A DNA stretch of 64,000 nt from SIG603 sp964370635 (GTDB lineage Bacteria > Bacillota > Clostridia > Oscillospirales > Acutalibacteraceae). Each line of letters begins with the position of its first letter. Positions within the stretch are counted from its first letter, which is position 1. Made by a program: the position numbers and the translations under genes. Shown here in pieces: positions 34,492 through 41,889 of this stretch. The notes beneath the pieces were generated by a model. That model had not been told where the DNA came from and did no database searches. It worked only from the letters and a program-made list of their open reading frames with translations. The stretch spans positions 124,001-188,000 of the forward strand of contig CAYJJU010000001.1 in NCBI GenBank assembly GCA_964370635.1, in the 5' to 3' direction.

Positions 34492-36264
34492 ATGAGTGAT
34501 GTCGAAAATACAGGCACAAAAGTTTCAAATAATTTCATGAACAACAACACATATTATGTGTGTTTATCAGACTTAGAGTCTGTTCAAAATTTTCGTGGAG
34601 AGCTTAGCACGCTTCGGAAAAACTTTTACGAATCACAGCAAAAGCCCGCAAAACTTAATGTTTTGGGCGAGTACATGGGATTTAAAAGTAAAACCAAGGG
34701 TCTTATGAAAAAGCGCTCCATTAGATTTAAAAAGATTGTCGACGATATTCATATGGAAGAAGCTTTTAGATTTGGAAAATCATTTGTGGTTTTACGAAGA
34801 GATTTAAACAACAATATCTGCGGTAAAATTCATTATGATGAAAATTTAATGTGGATAAAGACTGAGTATTTTGAGTTTGACGATTTGAAAAATGCCGTCG
34901 TAATTTTAAAGCCCTCAACAAGGACGAATGCAATCGAAAAATTCATGTATAATAACACCTTAAAGAACTACAGCAGTGAAACGCTTTATCCTGTAGAATA
35001 TAGTGGCGGAACGGTTGAGCAAAGTTTTTTAGACTCACTACATGGCAAGTCCTACGTGCTAGTTGCAACCGATAAGGGTGATTTTTGTTATTGCAGCGAC
35101 AGCGAGTCTAAGTTTAGGGTAGATGCGATAGAGAGCATAAATCTTGAAAAAATGACTACTCTTCCAAATTGGGAAGATAAAAACTTTACGGTTTTAGAAA
35201 ACTCGCAAGACGAAGAGCTTGAAGATTTTGAAAGCAGTGAAGCGCCACAGCTTTTGGAAGAATTTAAAGACGAGCAAATAGAGCAGGCCGAAATTTTACT
35301 AGACGAAGAAATTTCAGAAGATGCTAAGGAGCAAGATGAGCCTGCTGTCGAAGAGGACGACAACTTGCAAATTGATGAACATTTCGACAGGGAATATCAG
35401 AGTCTAATGCTTGAAGAATCTGTTATTTCAGAGGAAGATTTGACTTTAGAGCTTGAAACTTTTGAGGAAGAGACCGCTTTAAACGAAACAGAATTTAGTG
35501 TTATTCCCGACCTACAATCCGATGACATTTCAAATTCAGAATTTTTTGAATTTTCACAAGAAGAAGAAATTAGATACATAAAAAGCGAAGACGAGCCTCC
35601 TCAGCTTTTAGACAGCGGAAGAAGCATTACCGAAAATGTACATGTTGTCGAAAAGAGCACGGAGAAAATCATATCTTTAGGAAGCGAAAAATATCTGTAC
35701 TCGGGAAAATTTAAAAACGGCGAGCGACACGGCCGAGGACGCACCTCGCAAATGAATGGACTTACCACCTTTGACGGCTCTTATAATGAGGGTAAAAAAG
35801 ACGGTTTTGGCGCATCATATTATCAAAACGGCGACCTTAGTTATGTAGGAAGTTTTAAGGACGATGTCAAAAACGGCACTGGCATTTCTTTTAGAGAAAG
35901 CGACAAGGCCATGCACATTACCAATTGGCAAAACGGAAAATCCGGAAAAAATGTAGCATTATTTGACACCAAGGGAGAGCTTAGATATTTTGGTGAAATC
36001 AAAGGCGGAAAAAAACAGGGCTTTGGTCTTTCACTTAAACACGAAAATTTATCTGTCTTTGTGGGCGACTACAGCGACGATAAAATATCTTATGGCGCTC
36101 TGTTTAATAATGAGGGCAAGCTTATTTATAACGGTCACTGGAAAAACGGCAAAAGGCATGGCTTTGGAACAGAGTTTGATGAAAACGGAGAAGTCATATA
36201 CTCAGGCCAGTGGAAAGACGACGATTATTTTAGCGGAACACTTTATAAAAAAGTGAATAACTAA
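34492..36264 (+). CDS. MORN-repeat protein with acidic linker
   Basis: 590-aa protein with three parts. Residues about 1-210 are a globular N-terminal region I do not recognise (YYVCLSDLESVQNFRGELS..., KSKTKGLMKKRSIRFKKIV). About 235-385 is a strongly acidic, low-complexity Glu/Asp linker. From about 400 come MORN repeats (YSGKFKNGERHGRG, FDGSYNEGKKDGFGASYYQNG, YVGSFKDDVKNGTG, YNGHWKNGKRHGFGTEFDENG, YSGQWKDDDYFSG). MORN repeats bind proteins or lipids in other organisms; the role here is unknown. No signal peptide is visible. GAAAGGA precedes the ATG; an upstream in-frame start at 34450 lies inside the promoter. Confidence 0.85.
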   Translation: MSDVENTGTKVSNNFMNNNTYYVCLSDLESVQNFRGELSTLRKNFYESQQKPAKLNVLGEYMGFKSKTKGLMKKRSIRFKKIVDDIHMEEAFRFGKSFVVLRRDLNNNICGKIHYDENLMWIKTEYFEFDDLKNAVVILKPSTRTNAIEKFMYNNTLKNYSSETLYPVEYSGGTVEQSFLDSLHGKSYVLVATDKGDFCYCSDSESKFRVDAIESINLEKMTTLPNWEDKNFTVLENSQDEELEDFESSEAPQLLEEFKDEQIEQAEILLDEEISEDAKEQDEPAVEEDDNLQIDEHFDREYQSLMLEESVISEEDLTLELETFEEETALNETEFSVIPDLQSDDISNSEFFEFSQEEEIRYIKSEDEPPQLLDSGRSITENVHVVEKSTEKIISLGSEKYLYSGKFKNGERHGRGRTSQMNGLTTFDGSYNEGKKDGFGASYYQNGDLSYVGSFKDDVKNGTGISFRESDKAMHITNWQNGKSGKNVALFDTKGELRYFGEIKGGKKQGFGLSLKHENLSVFVGDYSDDKISYGALFNNEGKLIYNGHWKNGKRHGFGTEFDENGEVIYSGQWKDDDYFSGTLYKKVNN

Positions 36265-36286
36265 GGGTTAAAAATAGCAGCATGAG

Positions 36287-36316
36287 GGGCGGATATTAAA
36301 TCCGCCCATACGATTT
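36287..36316 (+). terminator. Intrinsic terminator after the MORN gene
   Basis: GGGCGGAT-ATTAA-ATCCGCCC stem followed by ATACGATTTTTTA. Confidence 0.8.
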
Positions 36317-36329
36317 TTTAAATGAAATA

Positions 36330-36521
36330 TTATCTTAGCATGGACTCCACGCCATTTATAAGTTCGCCTACAGTGTGGACTGCCTTACCTGCCGATTTTT
36401 TCATTTTTTTGACATTAGTTTTTCTGTTTTTCATCATCATTGAGCCGACTGCAAGGGCTGTAGCGCCTGTTATCAAACCGACACCGACACCTTTTGCGAC
36501 TTTTGAAGTTGTTTTTGCCAT
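36330..36521 (-). CDS. Small protein with glycine-rich hydrophobic segment
   Basis: 63-aa protein: a short basic start (MAKTTSKVAKG), a Gly/Ala-rich hydrophobic stretch (VGVGLITGATALAVGSMMM), then a basic amphipathic C-terminal half. It resembles small YtxH-like membrane proteins in general make-up. GGAGG is 9 nt before the ATG at 36521, which decides the start against the longer frame to 36578. A 100-aa frame on the other strand is its shadow. Function unknown. Confidence 0.7.
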   Translation of the reverse strand: MAKTTSKVAKGVGVGLITGATALAVGSMMMKNRKTNVKKMKKSAGKAVHTVGELINGVESMLR

Positions 36522-36629
36522 GAGAGAATACCTCCATAAAATTATTGCGGTTTTAATTAAAAGTAACGTAACCGTCATTGTTATTATCCCCTTTATCAGT
36601 ACTTTAAAAAAAGAAAGGACTTGAAAATT

Positions 36630-37145
36630 TTGGCAACACTAAATATTGTAATGGTAGAACCTGAAATTCCACAAAACACAGGAAATGTAGCCAGAACATG
36701 CGCTGCAACGGGTGCAAGGCTCCACCTTGTAGGCCCCATGGGCTTTAAAATTGACGATAAAAAATTAAAGCGAGCAGGACTTGACTACTGGTTTATGCTT
36801 GACATTAGTTACTATGATAGTTTGGAAGAATTTTTCCTTAAAAACCAAGGGAATTTTTACTATTTTTCTACAAAGGCCAGACATAGGCATACCGACATTA
36901 AATATCCCGAGGATGTTTATTTGTTTTTTGGAAAAGAAACAGCGGGGCTCCCCGAGAAACTTTTATTTGATAATCCCGACACCACTGTAAGAATTCCCAT
37001 GCTAGAAAATGCAAGAAGCCTTAACCTGTCAAACTCTGTCGCAATTGCAACTTATGAGGTTTTAAGACAGCTTGATTACCCAAAACTTCTGTCAAAAGGG
37101 GCTTTAAGGGACTATGATTGGGCAGTTTATGACGAAAATTTGTAA
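36630..37145 (+). CDS. trmL: tRNA (cytidine/uridine-2'-O-)-methyltransferase TrmL
   Basis: SPOUT methyltransferase that 2'-O-methylates the wobble base (position 34) of tRNA-Leu. Motifs: VMVEPEIPQNTGNVARTCAATGARLHLVGP, YFFGKETAGLP (as LFFGKETAGLPEKLL), and MLENARSLNLSNSVAIATYEVLRQ. 171 aa from the TTG at 36630, placed 10 nt after AAAGGA; a TTG at 36621 would overlap that site. It is upstream of pgk, whose own promoter makes a shared transcript optional. Confidence 0.92.
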   Translation: MATLNIVMVEPEIPQNTGNVARTCAATGARLHLVGPMGFKIDDKKLKRAGLDYWFMLDISYYDSLEEFFLKNQGNFYYFSTKARHRHTDIKYPEDVYLFFGKETAGLPEKLLFDNPDTTVRIPMLENARSLNLSNSVAIATYEVLRQLDYPKLLSKGALRDYDWAVYDENL

Positions 37146-37172
37146 TTTAATCAAATTTTACTTAAAAATAAC

Positions 37173-37201
37173 TTGAAAAATCTTTTGATTTAGGGTAAAA
37201 T
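37173..37201 (+). promoter_or_regulatory. Sigma-A promoter of the pgk-tpiA-gpmI operon
   Basis: TTGAAA, 17-nt spacer, TAAAAT; about 68 nt before the pgk ATG. Confidence 0.7.
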
Positions 37202-37269
37202 GAAGCGTGGTAAACTTTGTGTTTATTTTCACAATTATTAAAAATACACGTGTTAAAGGAGTGCAAACT

Positions 37270-38481
37270 ATGAGTTTGAACAAGGTGACTGTCAAGGATT
37301 TAGAAGTAAAAGGTAAAAAGGTTTTAGTTCGTTGTGATTTTAACGTGCCACTTAAAGAGGGCGTTATTACTAATGATAACAGAATTATCGGTGCTTTACC
37401 GACTATTAAAGAGTTAATCGAAAAAGGTGCAAAAGTTATTTTGTGCTCACACTTAGGAAAACCAAAAAACGGTGCCGAGGAAAAATTCTCTTTAGCTCCC
37501 GTTGCAACAAGACTATCCGAGCTTTTAAACAAAGACGTTGTTTTTGCAAATGACGACGAAGTTGTTGGCGAAAATGCAAAAGCAGCCGTAGAAAAAATGA
37601 ACGAAGGCGACGTAGTTTTACTACAAAACACACGTTTTAGAAAAGAAGAAACAAAAAATTTAGAGCCATTTAGCTCAGAGCTTGCTTCACTTTGTGATGC
37701 ATATGTAATGGACGCTTTCGGAAGTGCGCACAGGGCTCACTGTTCAACAGCCGGCATTACAAACCATATTAAAGACACTGCAGTAGGTTACCTAATGCAA
37801 AAAGAAATTGAATTTTTAGGAAATGCCGTTGAAACTCCTGTTCGTCCTTTCGTTGCTATTTTAGGCGGCGCTAAAGTTGCGGACAAGCTAAATGTTATTT
37901 CAAACCTACTTGAAAAATGCGACACGCTAATCATAGGCGGCGGCATGGCTTATACATTTGTAAAAGCAAACGGCGGAAACGTAGGCCACTCTCTTGTTGA
38001 CATGGAAAAAATTGATTACTGCAAAGAGATGATAGCAAAAGCAAAATCTCTTGGCAAAAATCTTGTGCTACCTATAGACACAGTTACAGCAAAAGATTTC
38101 CCAAATCCAATAGATGCCGAAATCGAAACATTTACTTTTAAAGCAGGAACAATGACTGATGATATGATGGGTCTTGACATAGGACCTGACTCACAAAAAT
38201 TATTTGCAGACGCTGTAAAATCTGCTAAAACAGTCGTATGGAATGGACCTATGGGCGTATTTGAAAACCCAATACTTGCAAAAGGTACTATAGCTGTGGC
38301 TGAGGCTCTAGCTCAAACAGATGCTACTACTATCATAGGCGGTGGCGACTCTGCGGCTGCGGTTATCAACTTAGGCTTTGCAGATAAAATGTCTCATATC
38401 TCAACAGGCGGCGGTGCGTCTTTAGAATATCTAGAAGGCAAAGTTTTACCTGGTATTGATGTTATAGCAGACAAAAAATAA
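37270..38481 (+). CDS. pgk: Phosphoglycerate kinase
   Basis: Transfers phosphate from 1,3-bisphosphoglycerate to ADP in glycolysis. Family motifs: KKVLVRCDFNVPL, CSHLGKPK, NTRFRKEETKN, AFGSAHRAH, GYLMQKEIEFL, AILGGAKVADKL, WNGPMGVFE and GGGDSAAAV with the final STGGGASLEYLEGK. 403 aa from the ATG at 37270 (AAAGGAG 8 nt upstream); the longer frame from 37207 is leader. It is the first gene of the run with tpiA and gpmI; gap and eno are not in the window. Confidence 0.97.
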   Translation: MSLNKVTVKDLEVKGKKVLVRCDFNVPLKEGVITNDNRIIGALPTIKELIEKGAKVILCSHLGKPKNGAEEKFSLAPVATRLSELLNKDVVFANDDEVVGENAKAAVEKMNEGDVVLLQNTRFRKEETKNLEPFSSELASLCDAYVMDAFGSAHRAHCSTAGITNHIKDTAVGYLMQKEIEFLGNAVETPVRPFVAILGGAKVADKLNVISNLLEKCDTLIIGGGMAYTFVKANGGNVGHSLVDMEKIDYCKEMIAKAKSLGKNLVLPIDTVTAKDFPNPIDAEIETFTFKAGTMTDDMMGLDIGPDSQKLFADAVKSAKTVVWNGPMGVFENPILAKGTIAVAEALAQTDATTIIGGGDSAAAVINLGFADKMSHISTGGGASLEYLEGKVLPGIDVIADKK

Positions 38482-38494
38482 TTAAGCTAGATTT

Positions 38495-38516
38495 AGGGGT
38501 GTAAAGAAACACCCCT
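38495..38516 (+). terminator. Intergenic hairpin between pgk and tpiA
   Basis: AGGGGTGT-AAAGAA-ACACCCCT followed by ATAAAAATATAT. The T run is poor, so it may be partial termination or an mRNA stability element within the operon. Confidence 0.5.
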
Positions 38517-38556
38517 ATAAAAATATATTTATATAATTGAAAGGAAGTTAAATATT

Positions 38557-39327
38557 ATGAACAAACAACTTAGAAAAGCAGTTATCGCAGGTAACTGGAA
38601 AATGAACAAAACAATTGCCGAGACAAAAACTCTACTTAATGAGATTATTCCTCTTGTTAAAGATGCTACTTGTGATGTAGTGGCTTGTGTTCCTTTTATA
38701 GACTTACAAACTGCTTTAGAAACAGTTAAGGGAACAAATGTTAAAATCGGCGCGCAAAACTGCCACTGGGCAACAAGCGGTGCTTATACAGCTGAAATTT
38801 CAGCAGACATGCTAAAAGACATGGGTGTTGAGTATGTAATCACTGGACACAGCGAAAGAAGAACACTTTTCGGTGACACAGACATCACTGTACGTGACAG
38901 AACAAGGGCTGGTCTTGATGCAGGACTTACAGTTATCCTTTGTGTAGGCGAATACCTAGACCAAAGAGAGCAAGGCATCACAGCAGAGCTTTGCGCAATG
39001 CAAACAAAAATCGCTTTAGGCGGTGTTTCTAAAGAAGAGCTTAAAAATATCATCATAGCTTACGAGCCTGTATGGGCTATAGGCACAGGTAAAACTGCAA
39101 CAGCCGATCAAGCCAACGAAGTTTGCGCTGTTATCCGTGATGTTATTAAAGAATTATATGACGAAGACGCAGCAAACGGCATCACAATCCAGTACGGCGG
39201 TTCTATGAATGCGGCAAACGCTGCAGAACTACTTTCAAAACCTGATGTAGACGGTGGCCTTATCGGTGGTGCTTCGCTAAAAGCCGAAGACTTTGCCGCT
39301 ATTATAGATGCCGCTACAAAAGGCTAA
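38557..39327 (+). CDS. tpiA: Triosephosphate isomerase
   Basis: Interconverts dihydroxyacetone phosphate and glyceraldehyde-3-phosphate. AGNWKMNKT (catalytic Lys), ITGHSERRTLFGDTD (catalytic His), IIAYEPVWAIGTGKTA (catalytic Glu, loop 6) and the phosphate-binding YGGSMNAANA and GLIGGASLKAEDF motifs are all present. 256 aa is normal. AAAGGAAG precedes the ATG; gpmI follows after 15 nt. Confidence 0.98.
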   Translation: MNKQLRKAVIAGNWKMNKTIAETKTLLNEIIPLVKDATCDVVACVPFIDLQTALETVKGTNVKIGAQNCHWATSGAYTAEISADMLKDMGVEYVITGHSERRTLFGDTDITVRDRTRAGLDAGLTVILCVGEYLDQREQGITAELCAMQTKIALGGVSKEELKNIIIAYEPVWAIGTGKTATADQANEVCAVIRDVIKELYDEDAANGITIQYGGSMNAANAAELLSKPDVDGGLIGGASLKAEDFAAIIDAATKG

Positions 39328-39342
39328 TAAGGAGAAAGTAAA

Positions 39343-40857
39343 ATGAAAAAACCACTAGTTTTAATGATACTTGACGGCTACGGCATAGCGCCTAAAGAAG
39401 GCAATGCCATATTCGCCGCAAACACTCCTAACCTTGATAAAATAATGGAAAACTGTGACAAGACACAAATCGGTGCATCTGGAATGGATGTAGGACTTCC
39501 CGACGGCCAAATGGGCAATAGCGAAGTTGGACACACAAACATCGGCGCCGGCAGAATAGTTTACCAAGAGCTTACAAGAATAACAAAATCTATTAAAGAC
39601 GGCGACTTTTTCCAAAACGCCTCACTTGTAAATGCGATAGACAGCGCTAAAGAAAAAGGCACAGCACTTCACATCATGGGTCTTTTATCAGACGGCGGTG
39701 TGCACAGCCATAACACCCATTTATATGGAATTTTAGAGCTCGCAAAGAAAAAAGGCCTTGAAAAAGTTTATGTCCACGCGTTTTTAGACGGCCGTGACGT
39801 GCCTCCTTCAAGCGGTAAAGATTTCGTTTCTGAGCTTGCAGCAAAATGCGAGGAAATAGGTGTGGGCAAAATTGCAACTGTCATGGGTAGATACTACTCA
39901 ATGGACAGAGATAATCGTTGGGAGCGTGTTGAAAAAGGCTATAGCGCAATGGCTTTGGGCGAGGGTGAGTTCTCCGATTGCCCAGTAGATGCCGTCGCAA
40001 AATCTTATGAAACAGGCGTGACCGATGAATTTGTGCTTCCCACTGTATGCACTAAAGACGCTAAAATTTCAAACGGAGATTCCCTTGTATTTTATAATTT
40101 CAGACCCGACAGGGCTCGTGAAATCACGAGAGCCTTTGTAGACCCTGAATTCAAAGGCTTTGAGAGAGCATTTATCGATTTAACTTTTGTGTGCATGACA
40201 CAATATGATGCGACTATGCCTAATGTATCGGTTGCATTTAAACCTCAAACTTTAGACAATACTTTCGGCGAGTACATCTCCTCAAAAGGACTTACTCAAC
40301 TAAGAATTGCCGAAACAGAAAAATACGCTCACGTAACTTTCTTCTTTAATGGCGGTGTTGAAAAACAATATGCCGGCGAAGACAGGGTGCTTGTAAAATC
40401 GCCTGAGGTTGCAACTTATGACTTACAACCTGAAATGAGCGCATACGAAGTTTCAGAAAAAATGGTTGAAGCCGTAAAAAGCGGTAAATACGATACAATA
40501 ATACTAAACTTTGCAAACTGCGACATGGTAGGCCATACAGGCATATTTAAGGCGGCGGTTGAAGCCGTTGAAGCTGTAGACTCTTGCGTCGGCAAAGTAG
40601 CAGAGGCAGTAGATGAGATGGGTGGCGTAATACTTCTTACAGCAGACCACGGCAATGCCGATAAAATGTATGAGGCAGACGGAGTAAGCCCATTTACAGC
40701 ACACACAACAAACCCAGTGCCATTTGTGGTTATAGGCAAAAAGTGCAGCTTAAGAGAAGGCGGAACTTTAGCCGATATAGCTCCTACAATGTTAAAACTT
40801 CTAGGACTAGAACAACCACTAGAAATGACAGGCGAAAGCATAATTGTTGATAGTTGA
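39343..40857 (+). CDS. gpmI: 2,3-bisphosphoglycerate-independent phosphoglycerate mutase
   Basis: Manganese-dependent mutase converting 3- to 2-phosphoglycerate. The alkaline-phosphatase-like core is intact: LMILDGYGIAPKEGNA, the phosphoserine site PDGQMGNSEVGHTNIGAGRIV, HIMGLLSDGGVHSH, HAFLDGRDVPPSSG, RYYSMDRDNRWERVEK and the metal ligands in NFANCDMVGHTG and LTADHGNADKM. 504 aa is normal. The last codons (IVDS and stop) are GTTGATAGTTGA, already part of a dispersed repeat that continues downstream. Confidence 0.97.
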   Translation: MKKPLVLMILDGYGIAPKEGNAIFAANTPNLDKIMENCDKTQIGASGMDVGLPDGQMGNSEVGHTNIGAGRIVYQELTRITKSIKDGDFFQNASLVNAIDSAKEKGTALHIMGLLSDGGVHSHNTHLYGILELAKKKGLEKVYVHAFLDGRDVPPSSGKDFVSELAAKCEEIGVGKIATVMGRYYSMDRDNRWERVEKGYSAMALGEGEFSDCPVDAVAKSYETGVTDEFVLPTVCTKDAKISNGDSLVFYNFRPDRAREITRAFVDPEFKGFERAFIDLTFVCMTQYDATMPNVSVAFKPQTLDNTFGEYISSKGLTQLRIAETEKYAHVTFFFNGGVEKQYAGEDRVLVKSPEVATYDLQPEMSAYEVSEKMVEAVKSGKYDTIILNFANCDMVGHTGIFKAAVEAVEAVDSCVGKVAEAVDEMGGVILLTADHGNADKMYEADGVSPFTAHTTNPVPFVVIGKKCSLREGGTLADIAPTMLKLLGLEQPLEMTGESIIVDS

Positions 40858-40968
40858 GAATTGATAGTTAAGAATTGTAGGGTCGCCCCTGTGTGGGCGA
40901 CCGACTAGTGAAGAGTGAAGAGTTGCAGTGTGTTAACTCAATTTAGGGGAGGGCTTCCACGCCCTCCC
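40846..40968. repeat. Dispersed repeat with two GC-rich hairpins after gpmI
   Basis: Starts inside the gpmI stop region as GTTGATAGTTGAGAATTG, then GGTCGCCC/GGGCGACC hairpin (40881-40902) and GGGAGGGC/GCCCTCCC hairpin (40947-40968). The first part resembles the repeats at 15757 and 16024. The following 115 bases to the next gene show only a partial echo of the second hairpin near 41000-41025. One or both hairpins may terminate the glycolytic transcript. Confidence 0.65.
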
Positions 40969-41083
40969 TAAAAACAGGTAAAAAAATGATGTTTTCGGGC
41001 AGGCATGGAAGCCACTACAAGTTGTCTATTTTGATGAAAAAATGCATTATTGCGACAGCCCCCTAACTGAAAGGAGTAACAAC

Positions 41084-41539
41084 ATGGATTTAAAACAAAA
41101 AGAAAAGATGCAAGAGCTTGCAACTGAATATTTTAGCAGCGGCTTAAACTGCGCCGAAAGCGTTTTAAAAGCTTTCCTTGATAGCAGTGAAGAAACAAAA
41201 GGCAGTGAACTTGTGGCGTTCGCCTCAGGTTTTGGAGGTGGATTTGACCCCACAAGATATAATACTTGTGGAGCGCTTGTCGGCGCATGTCTTGCAGTTG
41301 GAAGTGTTAAGGGCAGAAAAAATCCTTTAGAAAAACCGACTTACGAAGAAAGAAGGGCACAACTTGATAACGAAGTTAACCCTATTTTTAGAAAAATGTC
41401 GGAAAAATTTAGAAAAGAATTTCACAGCACGATTTGCGGCGTGATGTGTAATGAATTTTCTAATATGCCCGAAAGAAGAGCAAACTGTCAAAAAGCAGTG
41501 CTTTATGCGACAGAGCTCGTTTATAAAAATCTTAAATAA
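41084..41539 (+). CDS. C_GCAxxG_C_C family protein
   Basis: Small cysteine-motif protein of the C_GCAxxG_C_C family (often annotated as putative redox-active protein). LNCAESVLKAF, FASGFGGGFDPTRYNTCGALVGACLAVG and FHSTICGVMCNEF hold the family cysteines, and a last Cys lies in RRANCQKAV. 151 aa from the ATG at 41084, with AAAGGAG 7 nt upstream. Function unproven; metal or cluster binding is inferred from the cysteine pattern. It precedes the feo operon but that has its own promoter. Confidence 0.85.
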   Translation: MDLKQKEKMQELATEYFSSGLNCAESVLKAFLDSSEETKGSELVAFASGFGGGFDPTRYNTCGALVGACLAVGSVKGRKNPLEKPTYEERRAQLDNEVNPIFRKMSEKFRKEFHSTICGVMCNEFSNMPERRANCQKAVLYATELVYKNLK

Positions 41540-41562
41540 ATTGCAGATTATAAAATTCTTAT

Positions 41563-41615
41563 TGACAAAAGGCGGTTAGTTATAGTATACTAATTTTAGT
41601 TAACTTTAGCTAACC
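41563..41615 (+). promoter_or_regulatory. feo promoter with overlapping palindromic operators
   Basis: TTGACA at 41563, 17-nt spacer, TATACT at 41586. Two inverted repeats overlap or follow it: TTAGTTATAGTATACTAA (41576-41593) and GTTAACTTTAGCTAAC (41599-41614); the whole block is bounded by GGTTAG and CTAACC. The half-sites resemble DtxR/IdeR boxes. Confidence 0.75.
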
Positions 41616-41650
41616 CGTTTGAGGATTTAATCGAATTAAGGAGAAAAATT

Positions 41651-41863
41651 TTGAATATTTTAAATGCAGAATTTGAAAAAGAGTATGTAATAAAGAAAAT
41701 AGACACCGATGATGGCGAGCTTAAGGCTTTTTTGTTTACCTTAGGTTGTTATGAGGGTCAAAAAATTACTGCACTTTCTAAAATGTCGGGAAATTTCACG
41801 GTGGTTGTTAAAGGTGGCAGATATAACATCGACAAAGAAATCGCAGGTGTTATACATATTTAA
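41651..41863 (+). CDS. feoA: Ferrous iron transport protein A
   Basis: Small SH3-like cytosolic protein that works with the FeoB ferrous iron transporter. 70 aa, with the family pattern LKAFLFTLGCYEGQKITALSKMSGNFTVVVKGGRYNIDKEIAGVIHI seen across its length. The start is TTG at 41651, with GGAG 7 nt upstream. First gene of feoA-feoB-small Cys-rich protein; gap to feoB is 26 nt. Confidence 0.93.
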   Translation: MNILNAEFEKEYVIKKIDTDDGELKAFLFTLGCYEGQKITALSKMSGNFTVVVKGGRYNIDKEIAGVIHI

Positions 41864-41889
41864 TAATTTATTTAGAGGAGCAGTAGGAA

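Noticed and set aside
36322..36624. 100-codon plus-strand frame
   Set aside because: Antisense to the 63-aa gene at 36330-36521, which has a good ribosome site; this frame has none.
37207..37269. 21-residue N-terminal extension of phosphoglycerate kinase
   Set aside because: It overlaps the leader after the promoter; the family start and AAAGGAG fit the ATG at 37270.
41592..41650. Riboswitch in the feoA leader
   Set aside because: The leader is only about 50 nt and the inverted repeats overlap the promoter, which fits protein operators better.
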